This document shows, piece after piece, positions 26,739 through 35,078 of a DNA stretch of 60,627 nt. This DNA is from Bacteroidales bacterium UBA1756 (GTDB taxonomy: Bacteria > Bacteroidota > Bacteroidia > Bacteroidales > WCHB1-69), in assembly GCA_002314795.1 (NCBI GenBank), contig DCHI01000054.1:1-60627 (forward strand), in the 5' to 3' direction. The translations under genes and the position numbers were made by a program. Under the pieces are notes generated by a model, which saw nothing but the letters and a program-made list of their open reading frames with translations, had not been told where the DNA came from and made no database searches. How positions within the stretch are numbered: position 1 is the stretch's first letter; each line of letters opens with the position of its first letter.

Positions 26739-28085
26739 TTAAATCCCTTCCACTACGAGTTGGGCATTCTCGAATTTCACGACGCGAACGGGCGCCCCCG
26801 TTTCCACCACTCCCGAAATGGAGACGGCATCGTAAAAATCCCCATCAATCTCAACTTTTCCTGCCGGACGCATAAATGTGGTGGCAATTCCTTCTTTTCC
26901 AACGAGTTCCGTCAAATGTGAATCAACGGAAGTGAAACCTTCTGTTTCGTCCAAAGCCGTATCCAAGGCCAATGTACCATAACGGGTTTTCATTGTAAAA
27001 ACTTTTTTCCCTAACCAGAGAGAAATGAAAAAGCCGATAATCAAGGCCGTAATCACATTGAAAAAGTTGCTGATCAAGGCGCCTTTCGGAGCAAAATGAA
27101 AATCAAAGCCAATATTGAAAATCATTGCCAGCACTAAAGATGCCACCATCAGCACGATTCCGCTAATGCCGCAAACGCCAAAGCCGGGGACAACGAATAT
27201 TTCCAAAATGAGCAAGGCAAGTCCCGCTATAAACAGTAGAATTTCCCAATGTGCGGCCAACCCTTGCAGGTAATGTGGCGCAAAAAACAGCAGCGCTCCA
27301 ATAAGTGCAATGATGATGGGAAGTCCTAAGCCGGGCGCCTGAAGTTCAAAGTATATGCCGCCCACCATCATCATAATGAGAATCCCACTGACAACGGGGC
27401 TGACCAAGAAATTGATGAATCGTTCTATCCAGTTGAGTTCCTGCTCCGTGACGGAGTAATTGGTGATTCCGGCCGCTTGAAGTGCCTCATCGCGAGTGGA
27501 AACTTCACCTTCGCAATAACCGTTCTTAATGGCTTCTTTTGTGGTGAAAGTCAGTACTTTGCCTGTGTCGGAAATGCCTTCAACGTAGGTGTCTGGATCC
27601 ACCATCGCTTCCGCAATCATAGGGTTCCGTCCGTTCTTTTCTGCCGTGGAACGCATCAGTGATCGCATATACGATTGGTACTTGTCCGGCATAATTTCGC
27701 CCGATTGGTTCACGACGGACGCCGCTCCAATGGATGCCCCCGGTGACATATAGATGCTGTCGCAGGCAATGGAAATGAGCGCTCCGGCCGAAGCAGCATT
27801 ATTGTTGATGAACACGAACACCGGCACCGGTGCGTCCAACAACAACGTCCGAATCTTGTCCGCTGCATCCAACTCGCCACCGAACGTGTTGATTTCTAAT
27901 AATATGTAATCGTATTTTTTTTCACTCTTTGAAATCTGGTCTAAAGCCAACTGCACTTTGCGGAGTGCCGGCTTGGCGATTTCTTCGTTGATTTGAAAAT
28001 AGTAAACGTTTTTTTGTGCTTGGGTAGATAAAACTCCAAAAAATAGGAGAAAGGTGAATAGAATGCAGGGGAGAAATCGTTTCAT
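26739..28085 (-). CDS. NfeD-family membrane-bound serine protease (ClpP class) with C-terminal NfeD/OB domain
   Basis: 448 aa from MKRFLPCIL. A longer in-frame start at 28106 would fall in the promoter box and is rejected. Signal peptide ~1-25. Residues ~30-215 form a ClpP/SPPA-like protease domain: INTFGGELDAADKIRTLLL, then AASAGALI with the likely nucleophile Ser, SPGASIGAASVV, and the Lys in STAEKNGRNP as general base, as in the archaeal 1510-N family. Several membrane helices follow (~225-355), then an OB-fold NfeD domain (~380-448; GKEGIATTFMRPAGKVEIDG). Such proteins are thought to cleave stomatin-like membrane proteins; no stomatin gene is adjacent. Confidence 0.88.
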   Translation of the reverse strand: MKRFLPCILFTFLLFFGVLSTQAQKNVYYFQINEEIAKPALRKVQLALDQISKSEKKYDYILLEINTFGGELDAADKIRTLLLDAPVPVFVFINNNAASAGALISIACDSIYMSPGASIGAASVVNQSGEIMPDKYQSYMRSLMRSTAEKNGRNPMIAEAMVDPDTYVEGISDTGKVLTFTTKEAIKNGYCEGEVSTRDEALQAAGITNYSVTEQELNWIERFINFLVSPVVSGILIMMMVGGIYFELQAPGLGLPIIIALIGALLFFAPHYLQGLAAHWEILLFIAGLALLILEIFVVPGFGVCGISGIVLMVASLVLAMIFNIGFDFHFAPKGALISNFFNVITALIIGFFISLWLGKKVFTMKTRYGTLALDTALDETEGFTSVDSHLTELVGKEGIATTFMRPAGKVEIDGDFYDAVSISGVVETGAPVRVVKFENAQLVVEGI

Positions 28086-28103
28086 ATTATAGATTTTAGG
28101 CCG

Positions 28104-28111
28104 CAAAAGTA
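28104..28111 (-). promoter_or_regulatory. Promoter -7 box (TACTTTTG) of the nfeD gene
   Basis: Exact TAnnTTTG match on the minus strand, 19 bp upstream of the ATG at 28085; it fixes the start choice. Confidence 0.75.
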
Positions 28112-28206
28112 CGCTAAAATTTATGAAAAAAGATTATCAGTCAGACAAATACAAGAAAAATTAAAAAAGTTATCAACAATACTTGTATTTCGCTTTCTCG
28201 CCATAG

Positions 28207-28214
28207 TATATTTG
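28207..28214 (+). promoter_or_regulatory. Promoter -7 box (TATATTTG) of the OMP/HhH pair
   Basis: Exact TAnnTTTG match. Transcription would begin near 28220, so the ATG at 28235 is the usable start. Confidence 0.7.
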
Positions 28215-28234
28215 CGGTGTTAAAATTAACCCAA

Positions 28235-29044
28235 ATGTATTTAAACAGGATTCTTTTTATAATGTTATTATTGTTTGATTTTCAATTTGTTATATCAAAC
28301 AATCTCGATACATTAAAGCCATCCTCTAACGATATAAATTATTCGTTAAATAGTCATTGGCGACTGTCTCTTTTGCGTGACGACGCGGCGGCCTCCGTAT
28401 TTTTGGAACGGTCGGTCTTGCGTGCTTCTTTTGAAAATCGTTATTTCATTAAAGAGCTGATGAATGAAGAATTGGATGCGGTGTTTCGTTTTCAACAGAA
28501 TGCTTTCTTATTGAGTGTAAATCACTTGGGATGTTCTCGTTATGGTGAAATGTCGCTTTCTGCCGGGTACGCTCGTGGCTTCGGAAAACATATCGCCATC
28601 GGCTTACGCGCATACTATCTGTTTTCGCACGCGATGGAATACCCGTCGGTACACTCTTTTACGTTTGATGCGTCCATATACGCTCACATTGGGAAGAGTT
28701 TCGGCTTGGGATTCTCGGTCTATAATCCTGCGCGCCTCCGTTATGGTGTGACGGGAACGGTCTGTTTGCCTGTTCGACTACATTTTGACTTTGATTATTT
28801 GGTGGGCAGAAACGTACTCCTTTTTACCAAAATGGATTTGGAATTGAAGACCTGCGTGACTGCGACGTTGGGTTCGAGGTTCCGACTGCGAAATTTGTTT
28901 TTAACGTGTTGGGCCTCTTTCCCAAACGCAGCAGGCTGCATCCAGGTCGATTTGGCTTGCCGACGTTTTCTGTTGGGGGTGGAATGCACCTACTCCTATC
29001 CTCTCGGATTTGTACCCCGCGCCTCCGTTTGTGTTGCATTGTAA
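28235..29044 (+). CDS. Predicted outer-membrane beta-barrel protein, unknown function
   Basis: 269 aa from MYLNRILF; an earlier ATG at 28217 lies at or before the expected transcription start. Hydrophobic N-terminal signal (LFIMLLLFDFQFVISN). The rest shows the short amphipathic strands of an outer-membrane barrel (MSLSAGYARGFGKHIAIGLRAYY region, VGRNVLLFTKMDLELKT), with a final strand ending in a hydrophobic residue. Several cysteines occur in the C-terminal part (LTCWASFPNAAGC), unusual for a barrel. It is 9 bp upstream of a helix-hairpin-helix outer-membrane protein gene. The pairing suggests the two work together, but I know of no experimentally defined role. Confidence 0.65.
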   Translation: MYLNRILFIMLLLFDFQFVISNNLDTLKPSSNDINYSLNSHWRLSLLRDDAAASVFLERSVLRASFENRYFIKELMNEELDAVFRFQQNAFLLSVNHLGCSRYGEMSLSAGYARGFGKHIAIGLRAYYLFSHAMEYPSVHSFTFDASIYAHIGKSFGLGFSVYNPARLRYGVTGTVCLPVRLHFDFDYLVGRNVLLFTKMDLELKTCVTATLGSRFRLRNLFLTCWASFPNAAGCIQVDLACRRFLLGVECTYSYPLGFVPRASVCVAL

Positions 29045-29053
29045 AATTACGAT

Positions 29054-31108
29054 ATGAAGAAACTTCTCCTGCTATTTCTGACAATTTTGGTTTCATTTTC
29101 CGCTAAGGCACAAGTGGATAGCGTGGCTTCTTCTTTCGAAGGTGTTGTCTTTGAAACCGTTGAGGAGCGCATTGCGGAGGTAGAGGAATCTGCCGATCTT
29201 TCCGATGACTTAGAGTCCTTGCTTCAGTGGCAGGGAAAACGAGTCAATTTGAACGAACTTTCGGCCGAAGTGGCGTATGTCCTCTTGAAACTTTCTGATT
29301 ATCAATATTATCAACTTCAACTTTATATTGAAACGTATGGAGAATTAGTGACTATTTATGAATTGGCTGCGGTAGAAGGTTTTTCGAGAGAGGATGTGGA
29401 ACGTTTGATGAACTGCGTTGAGGTTCGTCCTTCGCGACGGGCGCGCGGGCGGTTTGCAGACTTTTTTCGGAAGTCACAAAGTACGTTGTTGTTCCGTTAC
29501 GGACAGGTGCTTGAAAAACAGGCCGGTTATCGGAACGATGCAGCGAACGGGTACTTGGGTTCGCCGCAACAACTGACCTTCAAGTACTCCTTTCAGTCGG
29601 GAGAACATTTTTCGATGGCGCTGGCCGGTGAAAAAGACGCTGGTGAAGAATTTTTTAAAGGTAGCCAAAAACAGGGCTTTGACCACTACTCGTTTTTTCT
29701 TAATGTGAAAAATATTGGTGTTTTAAAAAGCTGCGTGATAGGTGATTATATGGTTAGCTTTGGGCAAGGGTTGGTAATGGGCGGACGAATGATGGGCAGT
29801 AGGGGCGGCGGAGCGGCGCAAGTCCGCCGTTTCCCGTCACTGCTTCGCGGCACCGCCTCGATGAACGAAAGTCGAAATTTTCGCGGAGTCGCCGCCGTTA
29901 TCGGCAATGCACAATACGTCGGTACAATCTTTTACGGTCACCGGTTCTATGATGCAAAAATTGCCGTTGACTCGTGCGGAGACGAATTTCTCAACGGCAA
30001 CTTGACCACTACGGGCTACCATCGAACCGATTCGGAAATAGCAGCTAAAAACACCGTTCGTGACAGAACTTATGGCGCTCATTTTCAATTGAAAAGAAGA
30101 ATTTTTGAGATAGGTGTTACCGCTGTGCGAACCCAATATTTGAGGAATCTTCCCCCTTCGGACGAGCGAGTGGATGTGTATTGTGGCTCTCCTGTTGTTA
30201 ATTTAGGGACGGACTACAAAGTCATCTTACGGCAGACGGTGCTGTTTGGTGAAATTGGTGTTAGTGTTGTTGAGAAAACGCCGGCGTTTGCCATTTTGCA
30301 GGGTGGCTTGTTCAAACCCGACCCGCGGAGCACGCTTTCTGCGGTGTTCCGTTACTACGATCGTTCGTACGAAGCGCCAAATGCTTCAGCATTTGGCGCG
30401 GGCAGCTCGTGTAGCAACGAGTGGGGCTTGTATGTCGCCGCCGATTATGTGACTGGCCGCCGCTCTTCTTTGTCTCTTTTTGCCGACTTCTACCGTTTCC
30501 CGTGGCTTCGATACAAGGCGGATAAGCCCAGCGGTGGTTTTGACATCGGTGCAAAGTTCAATGTCTCCCTCACCAAAAATTTAACTGCTTCTTTCAAATA
30601 CCAGTATTCTATGATTGAACAAAACTACCGGCTGACGGATTATTATCAGTCTGTCCCCACCATTCAGAAACATCGGTTCCGCTGCGTGGTTAGTGCGACT
30701 CCCATCTCGTGGCTGACACTGAAAACGCACGCTGAAACGGTGGTGAACTCCATTTCTGAAAGTCAGATTCTGAGAAACGGATTCCTGCTATTTCAAGATG
30801 TGGCTTTCAAATTTGAAAAATGGAATCTCGGACTTACCGGACGATTTGCTCTTTTCCAAATGGATTCGTATGATGAACGTATCTATGCGTATGAGAATGA
30901 CTTGTATCAAACCTTTACCATCAACAGTTATTATGGGAAAGGGGTAAGATATTATATCGTAGTGAGTTACGGATATGCTTTTTTCGATTTGCAACTCAAG
31001 TTCTCTCAAACCTACTACGATGATCGCTCAGTCATTAGCTCCGGGTTGTCACAAATTGACGGACGAACCAAAAGCGAACTTCGCTTACAGATGCTATTTC
31101 ATTTTTAA
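29054..31108 (+). CDS. Exported helix-hairpin-helix (ComEA-like) domain protein with predicted outer-membrane barrel
   Basis: 684 aa. Signal peptide ends near residue 19 (SFSAKAQ). Residues ~55-125 carry helix-hairpin-helix-like repeats: LNELSAEVAYVLLKLSDYQY followed by LVTIYELAAVEGFSREDVER. This resembles the ComEA/HhH_3 fold used for DNA contact. The rest (~140-684) is rich in alternating aromatic strands and ends in LRLQMLFHF, with a terminal Phe, as in outer-membrane beta-barrels. An HhH module fused to a barrel in one envelope protein is found across Bacteroidota but is uncharacterised. A role in DNA uptake or binding at the envelope is inference only. Co-transcribed with the preceding barrel gene. 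Confidence 0.7.
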   Translation: MKKLLLLFLTILVSFSAKAQVDSVASSFEGVVFETVEERIAEVEESADLSDDLESLLQWQGKRVNLNELSAEVAYVLLKLSDYQYYQLQLYIETYGELVTIYELAAVEGFSREDVERLMNCVEVRPSRRARGRFADFFRKSQSTLLFRYGQVLEKQAGYRNDAANGYLGSPQQLTFKYSFQSGEHFSMALAGEKDAGEEFFKGSQKQGFDHYSFFLNVKNIGVLKSCVIGDYMVSFGQGLVMGGRMMGSRGGGAAQVRRFPSLLRGTASMNESRNFRGVAAVIGNAQYVGTIFYGHRFYDAKIAVDSCGDEFLNGNLTTTGYHRTDSEIAAKNTVRDRTYGAHFQLKRRIFEIGVTAVRTQYLRNLPPSDERVDVYCGSPVVNLGTDYKVILRQTVLFGEIGVSVVEKTPAFAILQGGLFKPDPRSTLSAVFRYYDRSYEAPNASAFGAGSSCSNEWGLYVAADYVTGRRSSLSLFADFYRFPWLRYKADKPSGGFDIGAKFNVSLTKNLTASFKYQYSMIEQNYRLTDYYQSVPTIQKHRFRCVVSATPISWLTLKTHAETVVNSISESQILRNGFLLFQDVAFKFEKWNLGLTGRFALFQMDSYDERIYAYENDLYQTFTINSYYGKGVRYYIVVSYGYAFFDLQLKFSQTYYDDRSVISSGLSQIDGRTKSELRLQMLFHF

Positions 31109-31179
31109 ATAATCACAACAATTATCGCAAACCGTCCCCTCCAACTTCATAACTTCCAACTCCCTGCCTCATTCTTCAT

Positions 31180-31274
<95 letters not shown>

Positions 31275-31286
31275 AAAACCAACGTT

Positions 31287-31592
31287 ATGCTATCGGTAAA
31301 AACAAGACTTATGACAGATGTCCCGCTGTCGTCACTTTTAGACGATTTTTTAAAAGAGAATAAGATGGAAGCTGCTTTCGACGAACATACGGCAGCTGCT
31401 CGTTTCAGTGAACTTCTCTCTGAAACGATGCGTCCTCATATCCAAAAAGTATGGGCAGAGCGGGGACAATTGTTTGTGAAATGCGATAGTGCAGTCGTCA
31501 AATTTGAGTTGTTGAACCGTCGTTCAGAATGGCTTCAGCAGCTGAATGCCGGTTTTGCAGAAACGGTAATCAAAGAAATTGTCGTTTTATAA
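31287..31592 (+). CDS. DUF721 / DciA-like protein
   Basis: 101 aa, the normal length for short Bacteroidota DUF721 proteins. The N-terminal helix (LSSLLDDFLKENKMEAAF) is followed by a compact alpha/beta module: VWAERGQLFVKCDSAVVKFE, with the conserved strand pair, and LLNRRSEWLQQLN. In other bacteria the DUF721 domain of DciA loads the replicative helicase DnaB at the origin. Many Bacteroidota homologues are annotated only as DUF721. An alternative start is the internal ATG nine codons downstream. No TAnnTTTG box is clear; the heptanucleotide array lies directly upstream. Confidence 0.8.
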   Translation: MLSVKTRLMTDVPLSSLLDDFLKENKMEAAFDEHTAAARFSELLSETMRPHIQKVWAERGQLFVKCDSAVVKFELLNRRSEWLQQLNAGFAETVIKEIVVL

Positions 31593-31620
31593 AAAAAGAG
31601 GTTCCAGACGGAACCTCTTC
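31589..31620 (-). terminator. Rho-independent terminator of pyrG
   Basis: On the minus strand AAGAGGTTCC, a GTCT loop and GGAACCTCTT are followed by a T-run; the hairpin is 31596-31619. It sits between the convergent DciA-like gene and pyrG and may act in both directions. Confidence 0.88.
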
Positions 31621-31624
31621 GTGA

Positions 31625-33223
31625 TTATTTCTTTAAACTGGCTTTTACAAACTGATAGAAAAGCGGGTGGGGACGGTTCGGACGGGACTTGAATTCCGGA
31701 TGGAACTGGCACGCCACGAACCACGGATGGTTGGGAAGCTCTATCATTTCCACGATGCTTTCATTGGGCGAAGTGCCACAAATCACCATTCCGGCTTTTG
31801 TCATAGCATCACGGAACTCGTTGTTGAACTCGTAACGATGACGATGGCGTTCGAAAATTTCTTCTTGTCCGTAAGCTTCGTATGCCTTGGTCCCCTTCAC
31901 TAATTTGCACGGGTATTTTCCTAAACGGAGGGAGCCACCGAGAATGCTGTACTCATTTTGTCCCGGAAGGAAGTCGATGATGGGATACGGCGTATTGGCA
32001 TCGATTTCACGACTGTTTGCTCCTTCCATACCACAGACGTGGCGAGCGAACTCGATGAGAGCGATCTGCATTCCGAGGCAGAGTCCTAAATAGGGGATGT
32101 TGTTTTCACGGGCGTAGCGAGCCGCGTTGATTTTTCCCTCAATACCACGCGAACCGAAACCGCCAGGTATAAGAATGCCATCGGCTTCGCGAAGCATCAT
32201 ACCGGCACTTTTTTCTGTAAGTTCTTCGGAATCAATCCACATAATGTCCATCTTCGCGTGATTGTAAATGGCGGCGTGCTTCAGTGCTTCCACCACACTC
32301 AAATAGGCATCTTGTAATTCTATGTATTTGCCCACCAATGCGATATGGACGGTTTTGTCAACGATTTTGCTTTTGGCAACCATATCTTGCCATTCGCTGA
32401 GATCCTTTTCGTTGCATTGCAATTTCAACCGTTTGATAACCTGTTCTGCCAGTCCTTCTTCTTCCAAAGCCAACGGAATTTCATAAAGAGACGGCATATC
32501 TAAGTTCTCGATGACGTTCTCATATTTCACATTGCAGAAAAGTGACAATTTTTCTTTGATGTCTTTTCCCAAGGCGCGGTCACAGCGGCACACCAAAATG
32601 TCGGGTTGGATGCCGAGACCGAGCAGTTCCTTCACACTGTGCTGGGCGGGTTTGGTTTTCAACTCGTTGCTGGGAGTGATGGACGGAACCAAAGCCACGT
32701 GAATGTACATACAGTTGGCGGGGCCTTCTTCAACGGCGAATTGGCGAATGGCTTCCAAGAAGGGGAGACTTTCATAGTCACCAACCGTACCGCCGATTTC
32801 CACGATGGCCACGTCCGCGTTGTTCGTGGTTGCATTCAAACGGATTTTCTCCTTAATCATATTGGTGATGTGGGGAATCATTTGAATGGTGGAGCCAGCA
32901 TAAACACCGTTTCGCTCGTTATTGATGACGGTGTAATACACTTTCCCAGCGGTGACGTTGCAATGTTTGTTCAGATTTTCGTCAATAAAACGTTCGTAAT
33001 GGCCAATATCAAGGTCGGTTTCACCGCCATCTTCCGTTACATAAACCTCTCCGTGCTGGTAGGGATTCATCGTTCCCGGATCTACATTCAAATAGGGGTC
33101 CAACTTCTGCATTGTAACCCTTAATCCTCTGTATTTCAATAATCTACCTAATGATGCAGCAGTAATTCCCTTTCCTAATCCGGAAACAACTCCGCCTAAT
33201 ACAAATACATATTTTGTTGCCAT
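31625..33223 (-). CDS. pyrG: CTP synthase
   Basis: 532 aa, full length. N-terminal amidoligase domain: KYVFVLGGVVSGLGKGITAA (P-loop), DPYLNVDPGTMNPYQHGEVY and EIGGTVGDYESLPFLEA. C-terminal class I glutamine amidotransferase domain with PGGFGSRG, the nucleophile Cys in PYLGLCLGMQIALIEFARH, and the catalytic His/Glu in ACQFHPEFKSRP. It converts UTP to CTP with ATP and glutamine in the cytoplasm. It has its own promoter (27 bp upstream) and terminator, so it is monocistronic here. Confidence 0.98.
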   Translation of the reverse strand: MATKYVFVLGGVVSGLGKGITAASLGRLLKYRGLRVTMQKLDPYLNVDPGTMNPYQHGEVYVTEDGGETDLDIGHYERFIDENLNKHCNVTAGKVYYTVINNERNGVYAGSTIQMIPHITNMIKEKIRLNATTNNADVAIVEIGGTVGDYESLPFLEAIRQFAVEEGPANCMYIHVALVPSITPSNELKTKPAQHSVKELLGLGIQPDILVCRCDRALGKDIKEKLSLFCNVKYENVIENLDMPSLYEIPLALEEEGLAEQVIKRLKLQCNEKDLSEWQDMVAKSKIVDKTVHIALVGKYIELQDAYLSVVEALKHAAIYNHAKMDIMWIDSEELTEKSAGMMLREADGILIPGGFGSRGIEGKINAARYARENNIPYLGLCLGMQIALIEFARHVCGMEGANSREIDANTPYPIIDFLPGQNEYSILGGSLRLGKYPCKLVKGTKAYEAYGQEEIFERHRHRYEFNNEFRDAMTKAGMVICGTSPNESIVEMIELPNHPWFVACQFHPEFKSRPNRPHPLFYQFVKASLKK

Positions 33224-33249
33224 AATCTGATTTTGAAAAAAGACGGGTG

Positions 33250-33257
33250 CAAAAATA
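33250..33257 (-). promoter_or_regulatory. Promoter -7 box (TATTTTTG) of pyrG
   Basis: Exact TAnnTTTG match on the minus strand, 27 bp upstream of the pyrG start. Confidence 0.75.
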
Positions 33258-33290
33258 CGTTAATTTTGTGGAACTTACGCATTTTGAGGA

Positions 33291-33323
33291 CAAAAAAAAG
33301 GGAGACCGTCAAAGTCTCCCTTT
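33291..33323 (-). terminator. Rho-independent terminator of the T9SS type A protein gene
   Basis: On the minus strand GGGAGAC, a TTTGACG loop and GTCTCCC are followed by a run of eight Ts. Confidence 0.88.
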
Positions 33324-33343
33324 CGTCTTATTCAAAAGAAAAA

Positions 33344-34144
33344 TTATTTTTTGATGAACTTTTGAGTAGCGGTACCGTTTTCACCGTTCAAACGAACGAA
33401 GTAAACGCCATTGTCCAAATTGCTAACGTTGACTTGCATATTGTCAACAACGCTTGCACTGTAAACAACTTGACCCAAAACGTTAACGATTTGGATGTTG
33501 TCATAACCAGCTGCTTCAACGTTCAAAACGGTAGTAGCGGGATTCGGGAAAATGTTTACGTTAGCTGCAGCATTTTCAGCGATTGCGGTAGTAGGTTCTG
33601 CATTGATTTGAATGTCATCCAACATAATTTGAGCACCATCTTGACCAAGGTAGCTGAATCTGAATTTAACATTAGATTGACCTGCTACATTAGAAATGTC
33701 AGGAGTTGCTTGGAAATACTCGAAGTTTTCATATTCGCCAATGGTTTGGCTGTCCCAGATATCAGAGTAACTAGCACCACCATCTGTACTTACAGCGACA
33801 ACAAGATGATAGTTCGGGTTAGGATCAACGCCCCAGTAATAAGAGAGTGAACACCAAAAAGAAAGCGTAGGATTTGTCATATTGGTGAAGTCGAAAGTAG
33901 GGCTGATTAATTTTTCATCTTGAACATTGAGGTCCTCATCATAGGTGCAATTAGCAAAGGATGATCCAGTATGTGCTGATCCATCAGTTTGATCTGTGCC
34001 AATTCCCCAGGTATAGGAGCTGCTTGATTGAACTTCCCACTGGCCGAAACCATTTTCAAAACCTTCTTCGTAAGGGAAAGAAGCTTGTGCATTTAATGCA
34101 ACAACGGCAAAGCAAATTGCCAAAAGGGATAAAACTTTTCTCAT
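33344..34144 (-). CDS. Secreted MAM/choice-of-anchor J-like protein with T9SS type A sorting domain
   Basis: 266 aa. Signal peptide ends near residue 20 (VALNAQ). Residues ~22-185 form a jelly-roll domain of the choice-of-anchor J/MAM kind: FPYEEGFENGFGQWEVQSSS, LISPTFDFTNMTNPTLSFW and VKFRFSYLGQDGAQIMLDDI. Residues ~195-266 are a type A T9SS C-terminal domain with FPNPATTVLNVEA, IVNVLGQVVY, LDNGVYFVRL and a basic end (QKFIKK). The protein should cross the outer membrane by T9SS and be anchored or released. It has its own promoter and terminator. The binding partner or enzyme activity is unknown. Confidence 0.85.
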   Translation of the reverse strand: MRKVLSLLAICFAVVALNAQASFPYEEGFENGFGQWEVQSSSSYTWGIGTDQTDGSAHTGSSFANCTYDEDLNVQDEKLISPTFDFTNMTNPTLSFWCSLSYYWGVDPNPNYHLVVAVSTDGGASYSDIWDSQTIGEYENFEYFQATPDISNVAGQSNVKFRFSYLGQDGAQIMLDDIQINAEPTTAIAENAAANVNIFPNPATTVLNVEAAGYDNIQIVNVLGQVVYSASVVDNMQVNVSNLDNGVYFVRLNGENGTATQKFIKK

Positions 34145-34180
34145 AATGTTTTAATTTAAGTGAATAAATAAATTGAGCGG

Positions 34181-34188
34181 CAAAAATA
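34181..34188 (-). promoter_or_regulatory. Promoter -7 box (TATTTTTG) of the T9SS type A protein gene
   Basis: Exact TAnnTTTG match on the minus strand, 37 bp upstream of the ATG at 34144. Confidence 0.75.
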
Positions 34189-34229
34189 CGCCTTTTTTCA
34201 AATATTGTGCATAATTGAAAATTTTTTTT

Positions 34230-34943
34230 TTACGATAAAATTTCTGCTAAAATAGGTACGGAATCAATATGATAAATCTGTTCGTTATGTTTGATGTAAT
34301 AACGTAAAAGTCCGTATAACAATTCGTTGCGAATCTGTTTGGGCGGAAATTCCTCCATCCTTCGTCCGTTCATCAGGTCAAAAAGATAAGTGGATGCCTC
34401 TTTCGTCAAGTAGTCCGGGTACTCAAAATATTCATTTACGAAGCACGCTTCTTCGATAGAAAAGTGGCAGTTTTGTTCAGAAAAGTTGTCTTTTGGGAAA
34501 AAACCGAGAATTTTGGAGAGGTCAACCAAAAAACGAAGATGAACATCTGTCAATTGGGTCTTTTCGTCATCCAAAGCTATCAACGACTGTTCGATAAAGT
34601 CATAAACGGCTTCGTCCGGCTGATAGTCCATCAATAATTTGTAAATCAATTCATTATAAAAAATAAAAATCGTTCTACGGACCATATCGAACGGTATGAG
34701 CGAGTAGGGTTGGTACAACGAAATTTCACGCAAATACTTCAATCCGTCACGGTGGTCGTCAAATGTCACCTCCACCAAAGACAGATTTTCCAATAAAGCC
34801 AGCACGCCCTTTCCCCTTTTCCCGAACGCCCCCTTCACCATAAACCCTTGAACACCAGCCTCCCGCGTGAACATCTTCACGACCACGCTCGTTTCCGAGT
34901 ATTTCGTTTTGTTCAGTACAATGGCCTTTGTTTTGATGTCCAT
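34230..34943 (-). CDS. recO: DNA repair protein RecO
   Basis: 237 aa. N-terminal OB fold (KTKAIVLNKTKYSETSVVVK, FTREAGVQGFMVKGAFGKRG), then the helical C-terminal domain (TIFIFYNELIYKLLMDYQPD, LVDLSKILGFFP). RecO works with RecR to load RecA on SSB-coated single-stranded DNA. The zinc-binding cysteine set of some RecO proteins is not complete here. The 135 bp upstream are filled with palindromic repeats and show no clear TAnnTTTG box, so transcription may come through from rluA-rlmI. Confidence 0.92.
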   Translation of the reverse strand: MDIKTKAIVLNKTKYSETSVVVKMFTREAGVQGFMVKGAFGKRGKGVLALLENLSLVEVTFDDHRDGLKYLREISLYQPYSLIPFDMVRRTIFIFYNELIYKLLMDYQPDEAVYDFIEQSLIALDDEKTQLTDVHLRFLVDLSKILGFFPKDNFSEQNCHFSIEEACFVNEYFEYPDYLTKEASTYLFDLMNGRRMEEFPPKQIRNELLYGLLRYYIKHNEQIYHIDSVPILAEILS

Positions 34944-34953
34944 CCGTAAATGC

Positions 34954-35053
34954 AGAGACGCGATTTATCGCGTCTCTTTATATATTATGATTTATCGCGT
35001 CTCTTTATATATATTTATCGCGTCTCTTTATAATGTGTTATGATTTATCGCGT
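34954..35053. repeat. Palindromic TTTATCGCGTCTCT repeat cluster
   Basis: AGAGACGCGAT-TT-ATCGCGTCTCT is a perfect 11-bp-arm palindrome at 34954-34977. The half-site TTTATCGCGTCTCTTTATA recurs at about 34991 and 35014, and a partial copy (TTTATCGCGT) lies near 35044, with irregular spacing of 23-30 bp. It fills the rlmI-recO gap and could form mRNA hairpins or bind a protein. Confidence 0.88.
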
Positions 35054-35078
35054 TGCCGTTTATTTTGTGCCGCAGTTC

